Counted from the stretch's first letter, positions 18,017 to 27,283 are shown. The stretch is DNA of 64,000 bases from Chryseolinea lacunae (GCF_016735595.1 NZ_JAERRB010000002.1:186001-250000), one strand, 5' to 3'. Translations and numbers: made by a program. Notes: a model not told the origin generated them from the sequence alone.

Positions 18017-18389
18017 GTGGGTGCAAAGGTAATTATTAGTCGTGAGTCGGGTAGTGGTCGGCGTTGTGCGGCATGCCTTGATGCCTTAGGTGTTCATAAT
18101 GAGGCAGTTATGATTTAGGTTTTGAAATGGGACGAGCGGTCAACGGATTTCGGAGGAATTAGTAACCTCAGGTTCAGCCTATACCAGACGTACGCACGCA
18201 CTGCTGATAAGCCTGAAGTAAGCAAGCTTTCAACCAGAGATAATCCAGATCTTAATAATAGTGGGTTATCAGTGGATTATCACTGGGTCATATGTGGGTT
18301 ATCTCTGGGTTATCTATGCCGAACGTGCCCAGACGGGATGTCCTGGAGAAATCACCAGGGAGCTATTTTAGCTAGTCGGGAAAGACCTG
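18017..18389. other. Intergenic region at the left edge of the AT-rich island
   Basis: About 370 bases without a supported gene. It holds the 11-bp tandem repeat at 18261-18315. Base composition becomes AT-richer here and stays so to about 21.7 kb. A 106-residue open frame crosses the repeat but has no protein-like features. Confidence 0.6.
18261..18315. repeat. Five tandem copies of an 11-bp unit
   Basis: Five consecutive 11-mers: GTGGGTTATCA, GTGGATTATCA, CTGGGTCATAT, GTGGGTTATCT and CTGGGTTATCT. The period is exact and the copies differ at one to four positions, so this is a slightly diverged minisatellite with a unit close to one helical turn. Confidence 0.85.
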
Positions 18390-19082
18390 TTATGAAAGCC
18401 ATTGGTCTGCGAGGGTTTCGACATAGTCGACAAATGTTGTGATGCCGGTCATTTTGTAAAACGTATATTCTGGTTGCCCTTCTAGAACTTCCACATTTCT
18501 GAAACTATGGTCGGGCGCGAAAAGGAGAACTTGTTTTGTGTTTAAGTCGTAAAGAGTTTCGTTTCCGTTTGCCTCACACACAAAACAGATCAGGTCATCG
18601 GTTTGAATTTTTTCGATTCCCTCAAATCCGCAGGACTGACTATATAAAATGGCCCAGTCGTTCAAGCCCCTTGAGCACTGCGATTTTGTGAACAGGAAAT
18701 TCTGATTGTCGGTCAACATTTCCGCAGCGGTGGGAATTTGATCGTAGGTCGCGACTATTCCACCAATATTATCCAGCAAGAGTTGATGCTCACTTAGAAT
18801 TTCAATGGGCGAGTCGTTGGTTTCGAACTCGCATAACCAGCCCCGTTTCAGATTCGCTGCGTTTGTCCAGGTGAAAAGTTTATAGGAGATGGTGCGTTTT
18901 TTTCTGGTCAGTGTCACATCTAGAACGCTTGCCTGCGAAATTAACGTGTGGAGAGATGGAAACGTCGCGATGAAAAGGTCGGAGCATTTCAGGCTTGATT
19001 CATTCAGCTCCAAAGTGTCGGTTGGTTTTACATACCAGATAGCCTCCGCCCTAAAAACTTCGAAATTGGTCTGGTCTATCAT
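18390..19082 (-). CDS. Unrecognised protein, possibly SMI1/SUKH-like
   Basis: A 230-residue acidic protein without signal peptide or membrane segment. I do not recognise a definite family. The C-terminal region, with EYTFYKMTGITTFVDYVETLADQWL at about 205-229, resembles the closing helix of SMI1/KNR4 (SUKH) proteins, many of which are cytoplasmic immunity proteins; this is a weak impression. Codon use is AT-richer than in flanking housekeeping genes. It is solitary, on the same strand as the subtilase pair but separated from it by a plus-strand gene. Confidence 0.5.
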   Translation of the reverse strand: MIDQTNFEVFRAEAIWYVKPTDTLELNESSLKCSDLFIATFPSLHTLISQASVLDVTLTRKKRTISYKLFTWTNAANLKRGWLCEFETNDSPIEILSEHQLLLDNIGGIVATYDQIPTAAEMLTDNQNFLFTKSQCSRGLNDWAILYSQSCGFEGIEKIQTDDLICFVCEANGNETLYDLNTKQVLLFAPDHSFRNVEVLEGQPEYTFYKMTGITTFVDYVETLADQWLS

Positions 19083-19290
19083 CGAACCGAATACTTTTTT
19101 ATGGCCTTAAATATATATCTAACAATGATATCAAAAACCCACCGCCCTTTGGGGTATAGCCTCATTTTCACGCTTCCCATCCGCGAACACTTCTGACCGA
19201 TGTCGGGCAAACGCTTGCCCTGGGCTGGGGTTTTTAAGTATTTTAAAGCATCAATCAAATGGCATAACTATTGTAAAAACCTCTACGGCT

Positions 19291-19563
19291 ATGGATACGC
19301 AAAACGCTATGGAAACTCAAAAAGTAAGAACCTGCTTCACGATCACCTTCACCGATGATCAGTATAACCGTGCAAAAGGCTACGTGGAAGATATGAAGCG
19401 CCACCCCAACCGCATTTTCTGGCAAGGCAAAAAAGGCAAGACCGACGACGAGCTCATCATCGAACAAATTGCCCACCGCATCCTTTCCGGATTCTACAAC
19501 AACGAACCCTTCGCCGCCGCCAAGCACATTATGCGCATGGACAGCTCGGTGAACGTGCAGTAA
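19291..19563 (+). CDS. Small conserved-looking hypothetical protein
   Basis: A 90-residue soluble protein, basic in the middle (GYVEDMKRHPNRIFWQGKKGKTDDELI) and with no signal peptide. The regular helix-like spacing and GC-rich third positions make it look like a real gene despite its size. No family is recognised. It is flanked by minus-strand genes on both sides, so it must have its own promoter; TAACTATTG at about 19265 is a possible imperfect -7 box. Confidence 0.5.
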   Translation: MDTQNAMETQKVRTCFTITFTDDQYNRAKGYVEDMKRHPNRIFWQGKKGKTDDELIIEQIAHRILSGFYNNEPFAAAKHIMRMDSSVNVQ

Positions 19564-19653
19564 TAGAATTGCTTTCAAAAGCGAATAGACCTTTCGCGAA
19601 GTGTCGGGTGATGCTTTGGGAAAGGTTTTTTTATGAACAGGGCGATTCCCTAC

Positions 19654-20019
19654 TCAAGACTGCTTTATATAGCTTTTGTTGAGCCGGATTCGGCTTACTT
19701 GGGGAATCATCGAAATGCGTTTTATCTGCGCGGGTGTAACAGAATCCAGTATCAAGTATTTAATTGAATCTAACGTTCTTACCTTTTTGATGCCCATCTG
19801 TGCAAGCTCTTTCTTAAAGGTTCGAACGCTCTTTTTAAAATCCATTTTGGGTGTACCACTTCTTCTATTTTTATGATAGAAGGGGCGACCAAGAACCACC
19901 GACTTTGCAACTTTCACAACGGGCGATACATCCCTTAGCTGAACAATAACGGACCTAGTGTCATCAGTCCCTGATTTCAGAAAGTCAATTAGGGTGTTCT
20001 CATGAATCTTGGAAATCAT
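19654..20019 (-). CDS. Small protein resembling a subtilase propeptide/inhibitor, paired with the subtilase
   Basis: 121 residues from the ATG at 20019 (a TTG at 20025 is possible), starting 28 bases after the subtilase stop. No signal peptide; very basic. Residues 22-30 (RSVIVQLRD) and 85-116 (SIKYLILDSVTPAQIKRI...VSRIRLNKSY) have a strand-helix-strand pattern like inhibitor I9/subtilisin propeptides. They resemble the subtilase's own N-terminal residues 20-28 and 140-170: both end in an S-x-(V/I)-x-LN-(R/K) sequence after a helix starting at about the same distance. I infer a stand-alone inhibitor, chaperone or substrate of the protease. The similarity is read by eye and short. Confidence 0.6.
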   Translation of the reverse strand: MISKIHENTLIDFLKSGTDDTRSVIVQLRDVSPVVKVAKSVVLGRPFYHKNRRSGTPKMDFKKSVRTFKKELAQMGIKKVRTLDSIKYLILDSVTPAQIKRISMIPQVSRIRLNKSYIKQS

Positions 20020-20047
20020 ATGCAAAGTTAATTAAAAGCCGATGCTT

Positions 20048-21571
20048 TTACCAGTACCCCAACTCCTGCGCATCTCCTAACGCTCTTAAGATATCAATTC
20101 GACCAAATCCATATCGTTGATTCTGTCCACATTCACCCAGTTGTTTAACGGCACTTATCAATAAGTATTGAAGTACATCTACTTTTTGGAGTCCCGTTAT
20201 GCCTTTCATTTGGCCATTTTTGCTCAACAACAATGCCATAGCGCCAGCTACGTGTGGTGTTGCCATTGACGTGCCACTGAGGGTTGCATACTTGTTTCTG
20301 GGCACACATGAGTATATGTCAACACCGGGAGCAGAAATGTCAGGCTTCTGATAAACCAATGGAAGGTCCTTCTTTCGAATAAATTTTGAGTCGGATATTA
20401 TTTGTGTTCTGCCTCCGCTAAAACCTGCAATGCCATCGTTTACATCCGTTGCTCCGATCGAGAATGCAAAAAAATCATTACCAGGTGCGCCCGTAATTTG
20501 ATGGCCTTCGTTGCCTATTGCAACGACCACAGGAATGCCAACGCTATTGGCGTTCAAAATCGCCTCGGTGTAGGTATCAAATACATCGGCTTCGAAATCG
20601 GTGCCACCCAGCGACATGCTGATAACATCCGCTTTGTTGGCAATTGCCCATTCAATGCCGGCCAATATTTGCGCATCGGTGCCGTATCCATTTTTTAATA
20701 CAATGCCAGCCATGATAGATGCCTTAGGAGCCACTCCAATCCATCTACCGCTTTGATTTCCGCCGACGATAATGCCCGCACAATGTGTGCCGTGTACGTC
20801 ATCATCATAAGCATTCTTTACCCCTTCCGTTACGGTATATCCCAAATCATCGAACTCCGCAAAATGGCTTATTTTTCCCTTCAAATCTTGATGGTTAGGA
20901 TCGACCCCGGTATCGAGGACAGCTATTTTCACGCCCTCGCCATACGCTCCAAAACTTCCCCACGCAGACAGCGCCCCACACTTATTAATACCCCATGTGT
21001 ATCCTTTATGTTCCATTACAACACTTGGAATTTTTGAAGCCTTATATACTGGCGGCCCCTTAAATTTTCTATTTAAAAACACTCCGGATATTTCATTATT
21101 CTCTCTGGACAAGGTGAATAATTCATCTTTTGACAACTCCATCAATACACTCCTTGAAGAATGGAAAATAGGTGGAGTTGAGATTGCCTTGTTGCGTTTT
21201 GACAATCTTTCAATGGACTTCGCGGTATATGCCGAGTTTAGAAATGATGGTTTGCTGATCTTTAAAGATTGATAGGTCATTCCTTGTAGCGGTAAGGAGG
21301 CAATTAGCGTTTTTGCAGAAAGTAAATTTGTCTCCCTCAATTCGGCGCTAAGTTTCTTATCGCTCATTGACTTTCGGATAAGGATTTTTCTACTGGGCGG
21401 AAGTAAACTGCGTGGATTTACGGCTGCCTTTCTTTTTTCCGCTGACTCAGATGCGGCTTGTATGTATCGATTAATTTCTGGTCTGCTGTTTTTCACCGTC
21501 ACGATTAACTGAAGATTGCCTCCAGAGGCTTCGTCAAGAATTTTTTCAACTTGTCTCTTAAGAGCGTTCAT
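20048..21571 (-). CDS. Leaderless S8 family serine peptidase (subtilase)
   Basis: 507 residues with a complete subtilisin triad: D220 (AVLDTGVDPNH), H260 (VHGTHCAG) and S435 (SGTSMATPHVAG), with the oxyanion asparagine N354 (AIGNEG). No signal peptide is present: the protein starts MNALKRQVEKILDEASGG, so it should stay in the cytoplasm. Residues 20-175 form an unusually long N-terminal region with a strand-helix-strand element near 140-170 that may act as a built-in propeptide. The next gene encodes a small protein with a similar element. The gene lies in an AT-richer island, suggesting transfer. The target is unknown; a regulated intracellular protease, perhaps in conflict or stress, is an inference. 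Confidence 0.9.
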   Translation of the reverse strand: MNALKRQVEKILDEASGGNLQLIVTVKNSRPEINRYIQAASESAEKRKAAVNPRSLLPPSRKILIRKSMSDKKLSAELRETNLLSAKTLIASLPLQGMTYQSLKISKPSFLNSAYTAKSIERLSKRNKAISTPPIFHSSRSVLMELSKDELFTLSRENNEISGVFLNRKFKGPPVYKASKIPSVVMEHKGYTWGINKCGALSAWGSFGAYGEGVKIAVLDTGVDPNHQDLKGKISHFAEFDDLGYTVTEGVKNAYDDDVHGTHCAGIIVGGNQSGRWIGVAPKASIMAGIVLKNGYGTDAQILAGIEWAIANKADVISMSLGGTDFEADVFDTYTEAILNANSVGIPVVVAIGNEGHQITGAPGNDFFAFSIGATDVNDGIAGFSGGRTQIISDSKFIRKKDLPLVYQKPDISAPGVDIYSCVPRNKYATLSGTSMATPHVAGAMALLLSKNGQMKGITGLQKVDVLQYLLISAVKQLGECGQNQRYGFGRIDILRALGDAQELGYW

Positions 21572-21782
21572 GCGTAGAATATTTTAAATAAAAATGCCCA
21601 TCAATCTCACCGTGTGGTGTTAAAAGATGGGCTGGATCTAATTTAGTATATAGATATGAAAGTAGTGCAAGCAATCCAGCACAATTTTGCCGTTGCCTTA
21701 AAATTTCATACAGGGCGTGCTTTGCCTTAGCGCTGCGAAAAAGAGTGGTGGTCGTCGGTTATATTGGATCTACTGCAACCCA

Positions 21783-22646
21783 TCAAATCCTCTCCAGCAC
21801 TTTCTTAATCAACGCATCCACTACCTTGTTCGGGTCTTTCGAAAACTTGTTTTTCACGCGGTTGGCGATGATGGCGTTTACGCTCACCACGTCGTGGCCG
21901 AGCATGCGGGCCATGGCGTAGTAGCCGGAGGTTTCCATTTCGAAATTGGTGAGCCAGAAGTCGTTGCTTTTGTTGTGGTAGCGGCTCAGGTCTTCCATCA
22001 GTTTGGGATAGCGGATAGGCAGGCGCAGGGTGCGGCCTTGTGGGGCGTAGAAGCCGGGGGCGGTGATGGTGTTGCCCACCACCATGTCGTCGCCAATTTG
22101 GTGGCGCAGCGACTCGGAGCCTTTCACCACATAGGGCGAGAAGGGGAGGGCCAGTTTTTTCTGGATGTCGCGGGCGATGCTTTCTTCGAAGCCGTCGTTC
22201 TCCAGGTTGTAGTAGTTCATGAGGCTGTCGAAGCCGATAGCATAGTCGGTCACGAGGTGAGCGCCCAGCGGTATGTCTTCTTGCAGTGCGCCGGAGGTGC
22301 CGAGGCGGATCACCTTCATGCGTTTCTTTTTGGCCTTTGGTTCGCGTGTCTTCAGGTCGATGTTCACCAGGGCGTCGAGTTCGGTGAAGAAGATCTCGAT
22401 GTTGTCGGTGCCCATGCCGGTGCTGATCACGGTGACGCGTTTGCCTTTGTATGTGCCTACGTGTGTGATGAACTCGCGCTTGTTCATTTCAAACTCCAAA
22501 TCGTCGAAATATTGGCTGATGCGATAGACGCGGCTGGGATCGCCCACGGTGATGATGGTGTCGCTGATGTGTTTTGGCAACAGGTTCAGGTGATAGACGC
22601 TGCCGTCTTTGTTGAGAATGAGGTCTGTTTCTGAGATCGGTGGCAT
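21783..22646 (-). CDS. Nucleoside phosphorylase (uridine phosphorylase-like)
   Basis: A 287-residue PNP/UDP-family protein. TVGDPSRVYRIS supplies the phosphate loop, VISTGMGTDNIEIFF and RLGTSGALQEDIPLGAH are the family's nucleoside-site blocks, and NFEMETSGYYAMARMLG carries the ribose-binding glutamate in the EMET signature. It should split uridine or a related nucleoside into base and ribose-1-phosphate in the cytoplasm. Substrate choice between uridine and purine nucleosides is not certain. It marks the return to GC-rich sequence after the island. Confidence 0.85.
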   Translation of the reverse strand: MPPISETDLILNKDGSVYHLNLLPKHISDTIITVGDPSRVYRISQYFDDLEFEMNKREFITHVGTYKGKRVTVISTGMGTDNIEIFFTELDALVNIDLKTREPKAKKKRMKVIRLGTSGALQEDIPLGAHLVTDYAIGFDSLMNYYNLENDGFEESIARDIQKKLALPFSPYVVKGSESLRHQIGDDMVVGNTITAPGFYAPQGRTLRLPIRYPKLMEDLSRYHNKSNDFWLTNFEMETSGYYAMARMLGHDVVSVNAIIANRVKNKFSKDPNKVVDALIKKVLERI

Positions 22647-22811
22647 ATCCGCTGACTTGTCTGTTTTAAACCCGCTCGAGTTTGGTATTAAAAAAACGGG
22701 ATCACGTCCGGCCTACAGCAAGAGACGCAATGCCGCTGTGTTCATTTTCTATAGAAGCCCGGCGCGATTATGCATAGAACACCGCGACACGCAAGCCTGT
22801 TCTTCAGAAGG

Positions 22812-23450
22812 CTATGTTTTTATTGTCTGAGCCGGATTTCCAAACACGGTGTCGCCCGCTTTCACAGGCGTTACCACTACCGAGCCTGCGCCGATGCGCG
22901 CGCCTTTGCCAATGGTGATGCCGCCCACAATGGTGACGCCGGAGCCGATAAACACTTCGTTCTCGATCACCGTGCCCGCATTAATCACCGTTCCTGAACC
23001 AACCTGAACAAAATCGCCGATCGTTGTTTCCATGCCAATGATGGCACCGGCATTCACGATGCAGTGATTTCCCAGGGAAGAACCCGCGCCGAAAATGACG
23101 CCGTAGTCGATGAAGTTGCCATGACCGAGGTCTGCTGCTTTGGGCACGATGGCGGTGTGGGCGATCACGTTCACGGGTTGCACGTGGCGCACTTCCTGCA
23201 GCATGGTCACCAGGTTTTTGCGCAGCTTGTTGTCGTCTACGGCCACAAACGAATCTGTTTTTTTGCCGATCAGCTTCAGATAGCCGTCATCGTCGGTGCT
23301 GCCCATCACGGTGATGTTGTCGATCTCGGTCTGGTGCAGTTTTTTGTTGTCGTCCAGGAAGCAGTAGACCACGTTGCCGTTGGTTTCGAGAATTTCTTTT
23401 GCCTGACGGCCCAGTGGGTTTGCACCGAGAATGATGACGGGATTTTCCAT
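22812..23450 (-). CDS. NeuD-like sugar O-acyltransferase
   Basis: 212 residues from the ATG at 23450. An N-terminal Rossmann-like part (VIILGANPLGRQAKEILETNG, limits 5-25) is followed by a left-handed beta-helix built of hexapeptide repeats (GNFIDYGVIFGAGSS..., IGKGARIGAGSVVV), ending DTVFGNPAQ. This is the arrangement of NeuD/PglD acetyltransferases, which acetylate sugars or sugar nucleotides. No nucleotide-sugar operon is adjacent, so the acceptor is unknown. The longer frame to 23555 has no matching sequence. Confidence 0.83.
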   Translation of the reverse strand: MENPVIILGANPLGRQAKEILETNGNVVYCFLDDNKKLHQTEIDNITVMGSTDDDGYLKLIGKKTDSFVAVDDNKLRKNLVTMLQEVRHVQPVNVIAHTAIVPKAADLGHGNFIDYGVIFGAGSSLGNHCIVNAGAIIGMETTIGDFVQVGSGTVINAGTVIENEVFIGSGVTIVGGITIGKGARIGAGSVVVTPVKAGDTVFGNPAQTIKT

Positions 23451-23487
23451 ACGTGTTTGTGAGTGAGCAAAGGTAGATTTCGGCGCC

Positions 23488-24777
23488 CTACCGAACAAGG
23501 CGGTTCCATGATCTTTCCAGGAAGTTAAATGCATAGCGCAGCACCGGATTTTCAATCGATATCAACAGCACATAAAAGGGAAGAAACCCCACACGATAGC
23601 GCGACAATGTGCCAAAGTTGGGTGTTGACAAGGCAAGGAAAACGCAAAGCAGCACGCTATAGAGAAACAGCGACCACAGCAACATGCGCTGCGGCGAGGC
23701 CACCAGTTTTTTAACATTCCACAACGCGGCCACCGACAGCACCAGCAGCACCATGTTTTCCAGTGAGGCAAAGCCCTGCAACACGTTGCCCGCTTCCCAT
23801 GGAAAAGGCCTGAACAGTCCGGTGAGCAATGCGCCGGGCGCATGCGCTAGCACACTCGACGCCGTGGCCTCCAAACCGGCATAGGTCACCACATCTTCCG
23901 GTTGTGAAATCTCATGAAACACGTCATAGTTCGACACAATCACTTCCAGAAAACGCTCGGGATAAAAATTGGGGTGGAAAAGACTTGCTGCCAACAGCGG
24001 CACGAGAAAGATGACGGCCCAGAGCGCTACTTTCACGCCGGTGTTGATGGCAGGCAGCCTGCTGAAAACAAACCGCGCCACCAGCGTGGACGCCGCCACG
24101 GGAAGGAAGATGGCGAGGTAATAATATTTCAACCCCCACACCAGCCACAGCGCCGGGAGGCACGCAATCCACTGAACAGCCGAAACCCGCTCGTTGCGCC
24201 ACAATTTCAAAAATACCACGCTGATGAAAAACAGCGACGACATGGCCAGGCTTTCCTTGATCAGCCCCGTCCCCCAAAACACGGCCGATGGAAAGAAGAG
24301 AAGACTGAACACCGCCGCCCCACGCAACGTCGCATCCAGACGCACAATGGCCTTGGTGAGCATCCATGCTGAAAAGAAGGGGATGATGGAGAAATACAAC
24401 GAGGTGATCCAGTAGTCGTCGTGCGAAAAGAGGTTGAACACGCTGGTGATCTTGGCCATGAACAACGCGCGCGGCTCCTGCAGGTGAAGGTTGCTCCAGA
24501 ACGGAAAGGACTCGTCGCCGTTCCACAAAAAAAGCAAGTAGGTCACGGGGTCCAGGCGTGCGAGCTGAGCCAGCCTTGCGCCGTCGTGGAAATAGAGCAG
24601 TGTGTCGCCCAGGCCATAGTAGTGGGCGTATAGCCAACCCAGTCCAAGCCCCGCCGCGCATTTGAAGAGGAGGGCGGGCCAGAAGAGGGGGCGCAACGTT
24701 GCCGGTTCCTTCTTCCAAAGCTGGAACGCAACAGCGAACAGGAAACCGACATTTATGATCGCGAAGAAAATCTTCAT
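23488..24777 (-). CDS. Polytopic membrane protein, possibly GT-C-like
   Basis: A 429-residue protein with about ten transmembrane helices. The long loop after the first helices contains YGLGDTLLYFHDG, whose aspartates lie where GT-C glycosyltransferases and related polysaccharide-assembly proteins keep acidic residues. FWGTGLIKESLAMSSLFF and LSTPNFGTLSRYRVGFLPF are further distinctive loops. I do not recognise a precise family. It is the next gene upstream of the NeuD-like gene on the same strand, so a role in cell-surface glycan assembly is plausible but unproven. Confidence 0.6.
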   Translation of the reverse strand: MKIFFAIINVGFLFAVAFQLWKKEPATLRPLFWPALLFKCAAGLGLGWLYAHYYGLGDTLLYFHDGARLAQLARLDPVTYLLFLWNGDESFPFWSNLHLQEPRALFMAKITSVFNLFSHDDYWITSLYFSIIPFFSAWMLTKAIVRLDATLRGAAVFSLLFFPSAVFWGTGLIKESLAMSSLFFISVVFLKLWRNERVSAVQWIACLPALWLVWGLKYYYLAIFLPVAASTLVARFVFSRLPAINTGVKVALWAVIFLVPLLAASLFHPNFYPERFLEVIVSNYDVFHEISQPEDVVTYAGLEATASSVLAHAPGALLTGLFRPFPWEAGNVLQGFASLENMVLLVLSVAALWNVKKLVASPQRMLLWSLFLYSVLLCVFLALSTPNFGTLSRYRVGFLPFYVLLISIENPVLRYAFNFLERSWNRLVR

Positions 24778-24982
24778 GGCAGACTCAACGATTTAGTCGC
24801 CTGTATATGTCGCACAAAACAGCGGGCTGCTTCACGGCACCACAAAGACGAAATTGGTAAAGGGTCAAAGTTAGGAAAGTGGAGGAATTAATCGTCAATG
24901 CTATTTGTCAACGAGAGCGTGAACTTCGGTTGCCACTTCCAGCGGGCATCTGCGTGCGACAGAAAAGGGAAATGACGCGACA

Positions 24983-26284
24983 TCATCCAATGCTCATCTG
25001 GCTTCGCCGCGGATTCACCAACGATGCCCCGATGGCACACTCCAAACACCGCCGCTTCAAACAAAAGTTGTTGTAAAGCTCCACCAGCGCCTGCGAATCA
25101 AACGCTGTCTTGCACGGAATGCCGACGCTCTTCCACTGGCGAATGATGATGTTCGACTCGGCATGCACGTTCTGCAGCAGGGTCACCGCGCGCTCCACAT
25201 ACAGCAATTCGTCTTTCGATTTTCCATAGGCCACCAGCAGGGGCGCCACGGTGTTGATGATGATGTTTTCGATGCTGGTTTCGCCGAGGGTGCTCACGGG
25301 TTCTTTCGCAGGCTTCACAAACTGGTAGTGTTTCAGCCAGTAGGCCGATTGTGATGTGGAAAACAGGTCGGTCATTTTCTTCAGGCTGTCGGCTTCCATG
25401 AGGATGGCGAAGAACTGCTGGCGGTGGTGCAGCAGGGCGGCGAGTTGTGCAATGCGCAGCGTGGGGAAGTTGGCGGGGCGCAGGCGCAGAAATTTCCACT
25501 GTGCTTTCTTCAACATCTTTTCGCGGAGCTGATACTTGTGGGCCAACAGCCTATGCTCGCGTTTCAGCAATTGGTGATAGTCGTCGGCTTCGTCTGTTTC
25601 CAGGAACCCGGCTTGTCCAAACAACAGGGCCTCAACCTGCACCAGATGGTCGGCGTGTTTGAGCAGGAGTTTGTAGGGGGTGGCGCGGGCCAGTTGCTGA
25701 AAGGGGTCGGCATTCACTTTGAAACCGAAGTTTCGCGCGAGCCACTGGTAGCAGGTTTCTTCCCAGTTGTTGGCGTTGCGTTGCAACAAGGCCGTGACGA
25801 TGCGCGCTTTGTTTTCGAGCCGCTGCATGAGCGCGCGGTCGAGCATGGAAATTTTGGTGATCTCGTTCACACGGTCAAGCTGTGCGGCGCAGGGAATTTC
25901 TTCGGGGTTGTAGATGAGTTTTTTGAAACTGAACAACAGCGCATCATCCACACGGTGTTTCAGTTCAAGGGCGGGCAGAAATGTGCCGTCCTCGCGGCGC
26001 ACAGGCTTGTCGTTGTGCCACACCACATGCAGCACCACGTTTTCGTAAGCTTTGTCTTCGTTGTGTTTGTGTTCGAGCCAGCCGGAAGCGTGGATGTGAA
26101 TTTCTACGCTGCCCACCCACTCCATGGGGCCAATGCGCACGCGGGCGCTAAAGAAGTCGGGGCCGGCGTGTGTGTTCCGGTGGCCGGGATGCAGCACCTG
26201 GATGGGTTCGCCCTGGGCGGTGCACAATTCTTTCTTGTCGAAATACTGGAATTGCCAGAGGTAGTGGAGGAATGATTCGGTCAC
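24983..26284 (-). CDS. DUF2851 family protein
   Basis: A 433-residue cytoplasmic protein. The N-terminus (FLHYLWQFQYFDKKELCT, then GHRNTHAGPDFFSARV and WVGSVEIHIHASGW) is the signature of DUF2851, a family found mainly in Bacteroidota. The conserved H/D/E residues of this block (HAGPDF, EIHIH) recall a nuclease-like active site, but no activity is established to my knowledge. A C-terminal cluster CLECAIGASLV contains paired cysteines and may bind metal. It is upstream of the membrane-protein gene with a gap of about 200 bases. Confidence 0.85.
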   Translation of the reverse strand: MTESFLHYLWQFQYFDKKELCTAQGEPIQVLHPGHRNTHAGPDFFSARVRIGPMEWVGSVEIHIHASGWLEHKHNEDKAYENVVLHVVWHNDKPVRREDGTFLPALELKHRVDDALLFSFKKLIYNPEEIPCAAQLDRVNEITKISMLDRALMQRLENKARIVTALLQRNANNWEETCYQWLARNFGFKVNADPFQQLARATPYKLLLKHADHLVQVEALLFGQAGFLETDEADDYHQLLKREHRLLAHKYQLREKMLKKAQWKFLRLRPANFPTLRIAQLAALLHHRQQFFAILMEADSLKKMTDLFSTSQSAYWLKHYQFVKPAKEPVSTLGETSIENIIINTVAPLLVAYGKSKDELLYVERAVTLLQNVHAESNIIIRQWKSVGIPCKTAFDSQALVELYNNFCLKRRCLECAIGASLVNPRRSQMSIG

Positions 26285-26352
26285 AGCGTAACGATTTTTG
26301 GAACGAGTCTAGAAGATTCCCGCACCAAAATCAACGCCTGTGGCAATCACTT

Positions 26353-27171
26353 TTAATTCGCGTACTTATGGAGGTAATTCGACATCTCTTCCTGCACTTT
26401 CACGGCTTCGGCCGTTGCGCGTTGGGCGAAGTCCTGGCCGTTGCCGGCATAGATGATGGCGCGGGCAGAGTTCACCAGCAGACCACATTGTTTGTTCATG
26501 CCATATTTCGACACCATTTTCAAATCGCCGCCTTGTGCACCCACGCCGGGCACAAGAAAAAAATGTTCCGGCGCCTGCGCGCGGATGCTCTCCATTTTTT
26601 CGGCTTGCGTGGCGCCCACCACAAACATGAGCTGATCGGGTGTGGCCCATTGTTGTGACTTGATCAACACTTCTTCATAGAGCTTGCGGCCCGTCACCAC
26701 CGACTCGATCAGTTGAAAATCGCTGCTGCCGGGGTTGGAGGTGTGGGCAAGCAGGATCACCCACTTGTCCGGGTAGAGAAAGGGTTTCACAGAATCTTCG
26801 CCCATGTAAGGCGCCACCGTCACGGAGTCGAAGTGAAAGTAGTCGAAGAATGTTTTGGCATAGAGCGCCGAGGTGTTGCCGATGTCGCCGCGCTTGGCGT
26901 CGGCAATGGTGAAGATGTCTTCGGGAATGTAGTTCATCGTCTTCTCCAGGCTTTCCCATCCCTTGGGACCGAGCGCTTCATAGAAGGCGATGTTAGGTTT
27001 GTAGGCCACGCAATACTGGTGTGTGGCGTCGATGATCTGTTTGTTGAATTCAAAGATAGGGTCCGACGATGACAGCAGGTGCCGGGGAATTTTGTCGAGG
27101 TCGGTGTCAAGCCCCACGCAGAGGTAGGAATTTTTTTTCTTGATCTGTTCGAAGAGGGCGGCGCGGTTCAT
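26353..27171 (-). CDS. pyrF: Orotidine 5'-phosphate decarboxylase (type 2)
   Basis: A 272-residue TIM-barrel enzyme converting OMP to UMP, the last step of pyrimidine synthesis. The catalytic tetrad sequence [10 protein letters not shown] has D91, K93 and D96. [12 protein letters not shown] near the N-terminus and [11 protein letters not shown] near 220 are characteristic of the longer type 2 form. It complements pyrD at 6833-7870. It lies between the lolA terminator and the DUF2851 gene. Confidence 0.95.
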   Translation of the reverse strand: MNRAALFEQIKKKNSYLCVGLDTDLDKIPRHLLSSSDPIFEFNKQIIDATHQYCVAYKPNIAFYEALGPKGWESLEKTMNYIPEDIFTIADAKRGDIGNTSALYAKTFFDYFHFDSVTVAPYMGEDSVKPFLYPDKWVILLAHTSNPGSSDFQLIESVVTGRKLYEEVLIKSQQWATPDQLMFVVGATQAEKMESIRAQAPEHFFLVPGVGAQGGDLKMVSKYGMNKQCGLLVNSARAIIYAGNGQDFAQRATAEAVKVQEEMSNYLHKYAN

Positions 27172-27234
27172 AGAAGCGGTGTTAGAAAAATCGCTGCTAA
27201 AGTAAGGGAAACTTGGGGGTGGACAAAAACAAAA

Positions 27235-27256
27235 AAGCCCCGATGTGTCGGGGCTT
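27235..27256 (-). terminator. Terminator after lolA
   Basis: A perfect 8-bp stem AAGCCCCG/CGGGGCTT with a six-base loop, 28 bases beyond the lolA stop, with a T-rich tail on the minus strand. It ends the ftsK-lolA transcript. Confidence 0.85.
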
Positions 27257-27283
27257 CCTGAAGCAGTGCGGGTCGCGACCTTC

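Noticed and set aside
16979-18118. A 379-residue plus-strand frame opposite the M16 peptidase
   Set aside because: The minus-strand peptidase has intact zinc ligands at family spacing; the antisense product has no family features.
18122-18442. A 106-residue plus-strand frame through the 11-bp repeat
   Set aside because: It overlaps the end of the minus-strand gene at 18390, contains the minisatellite and has no protein-like features.
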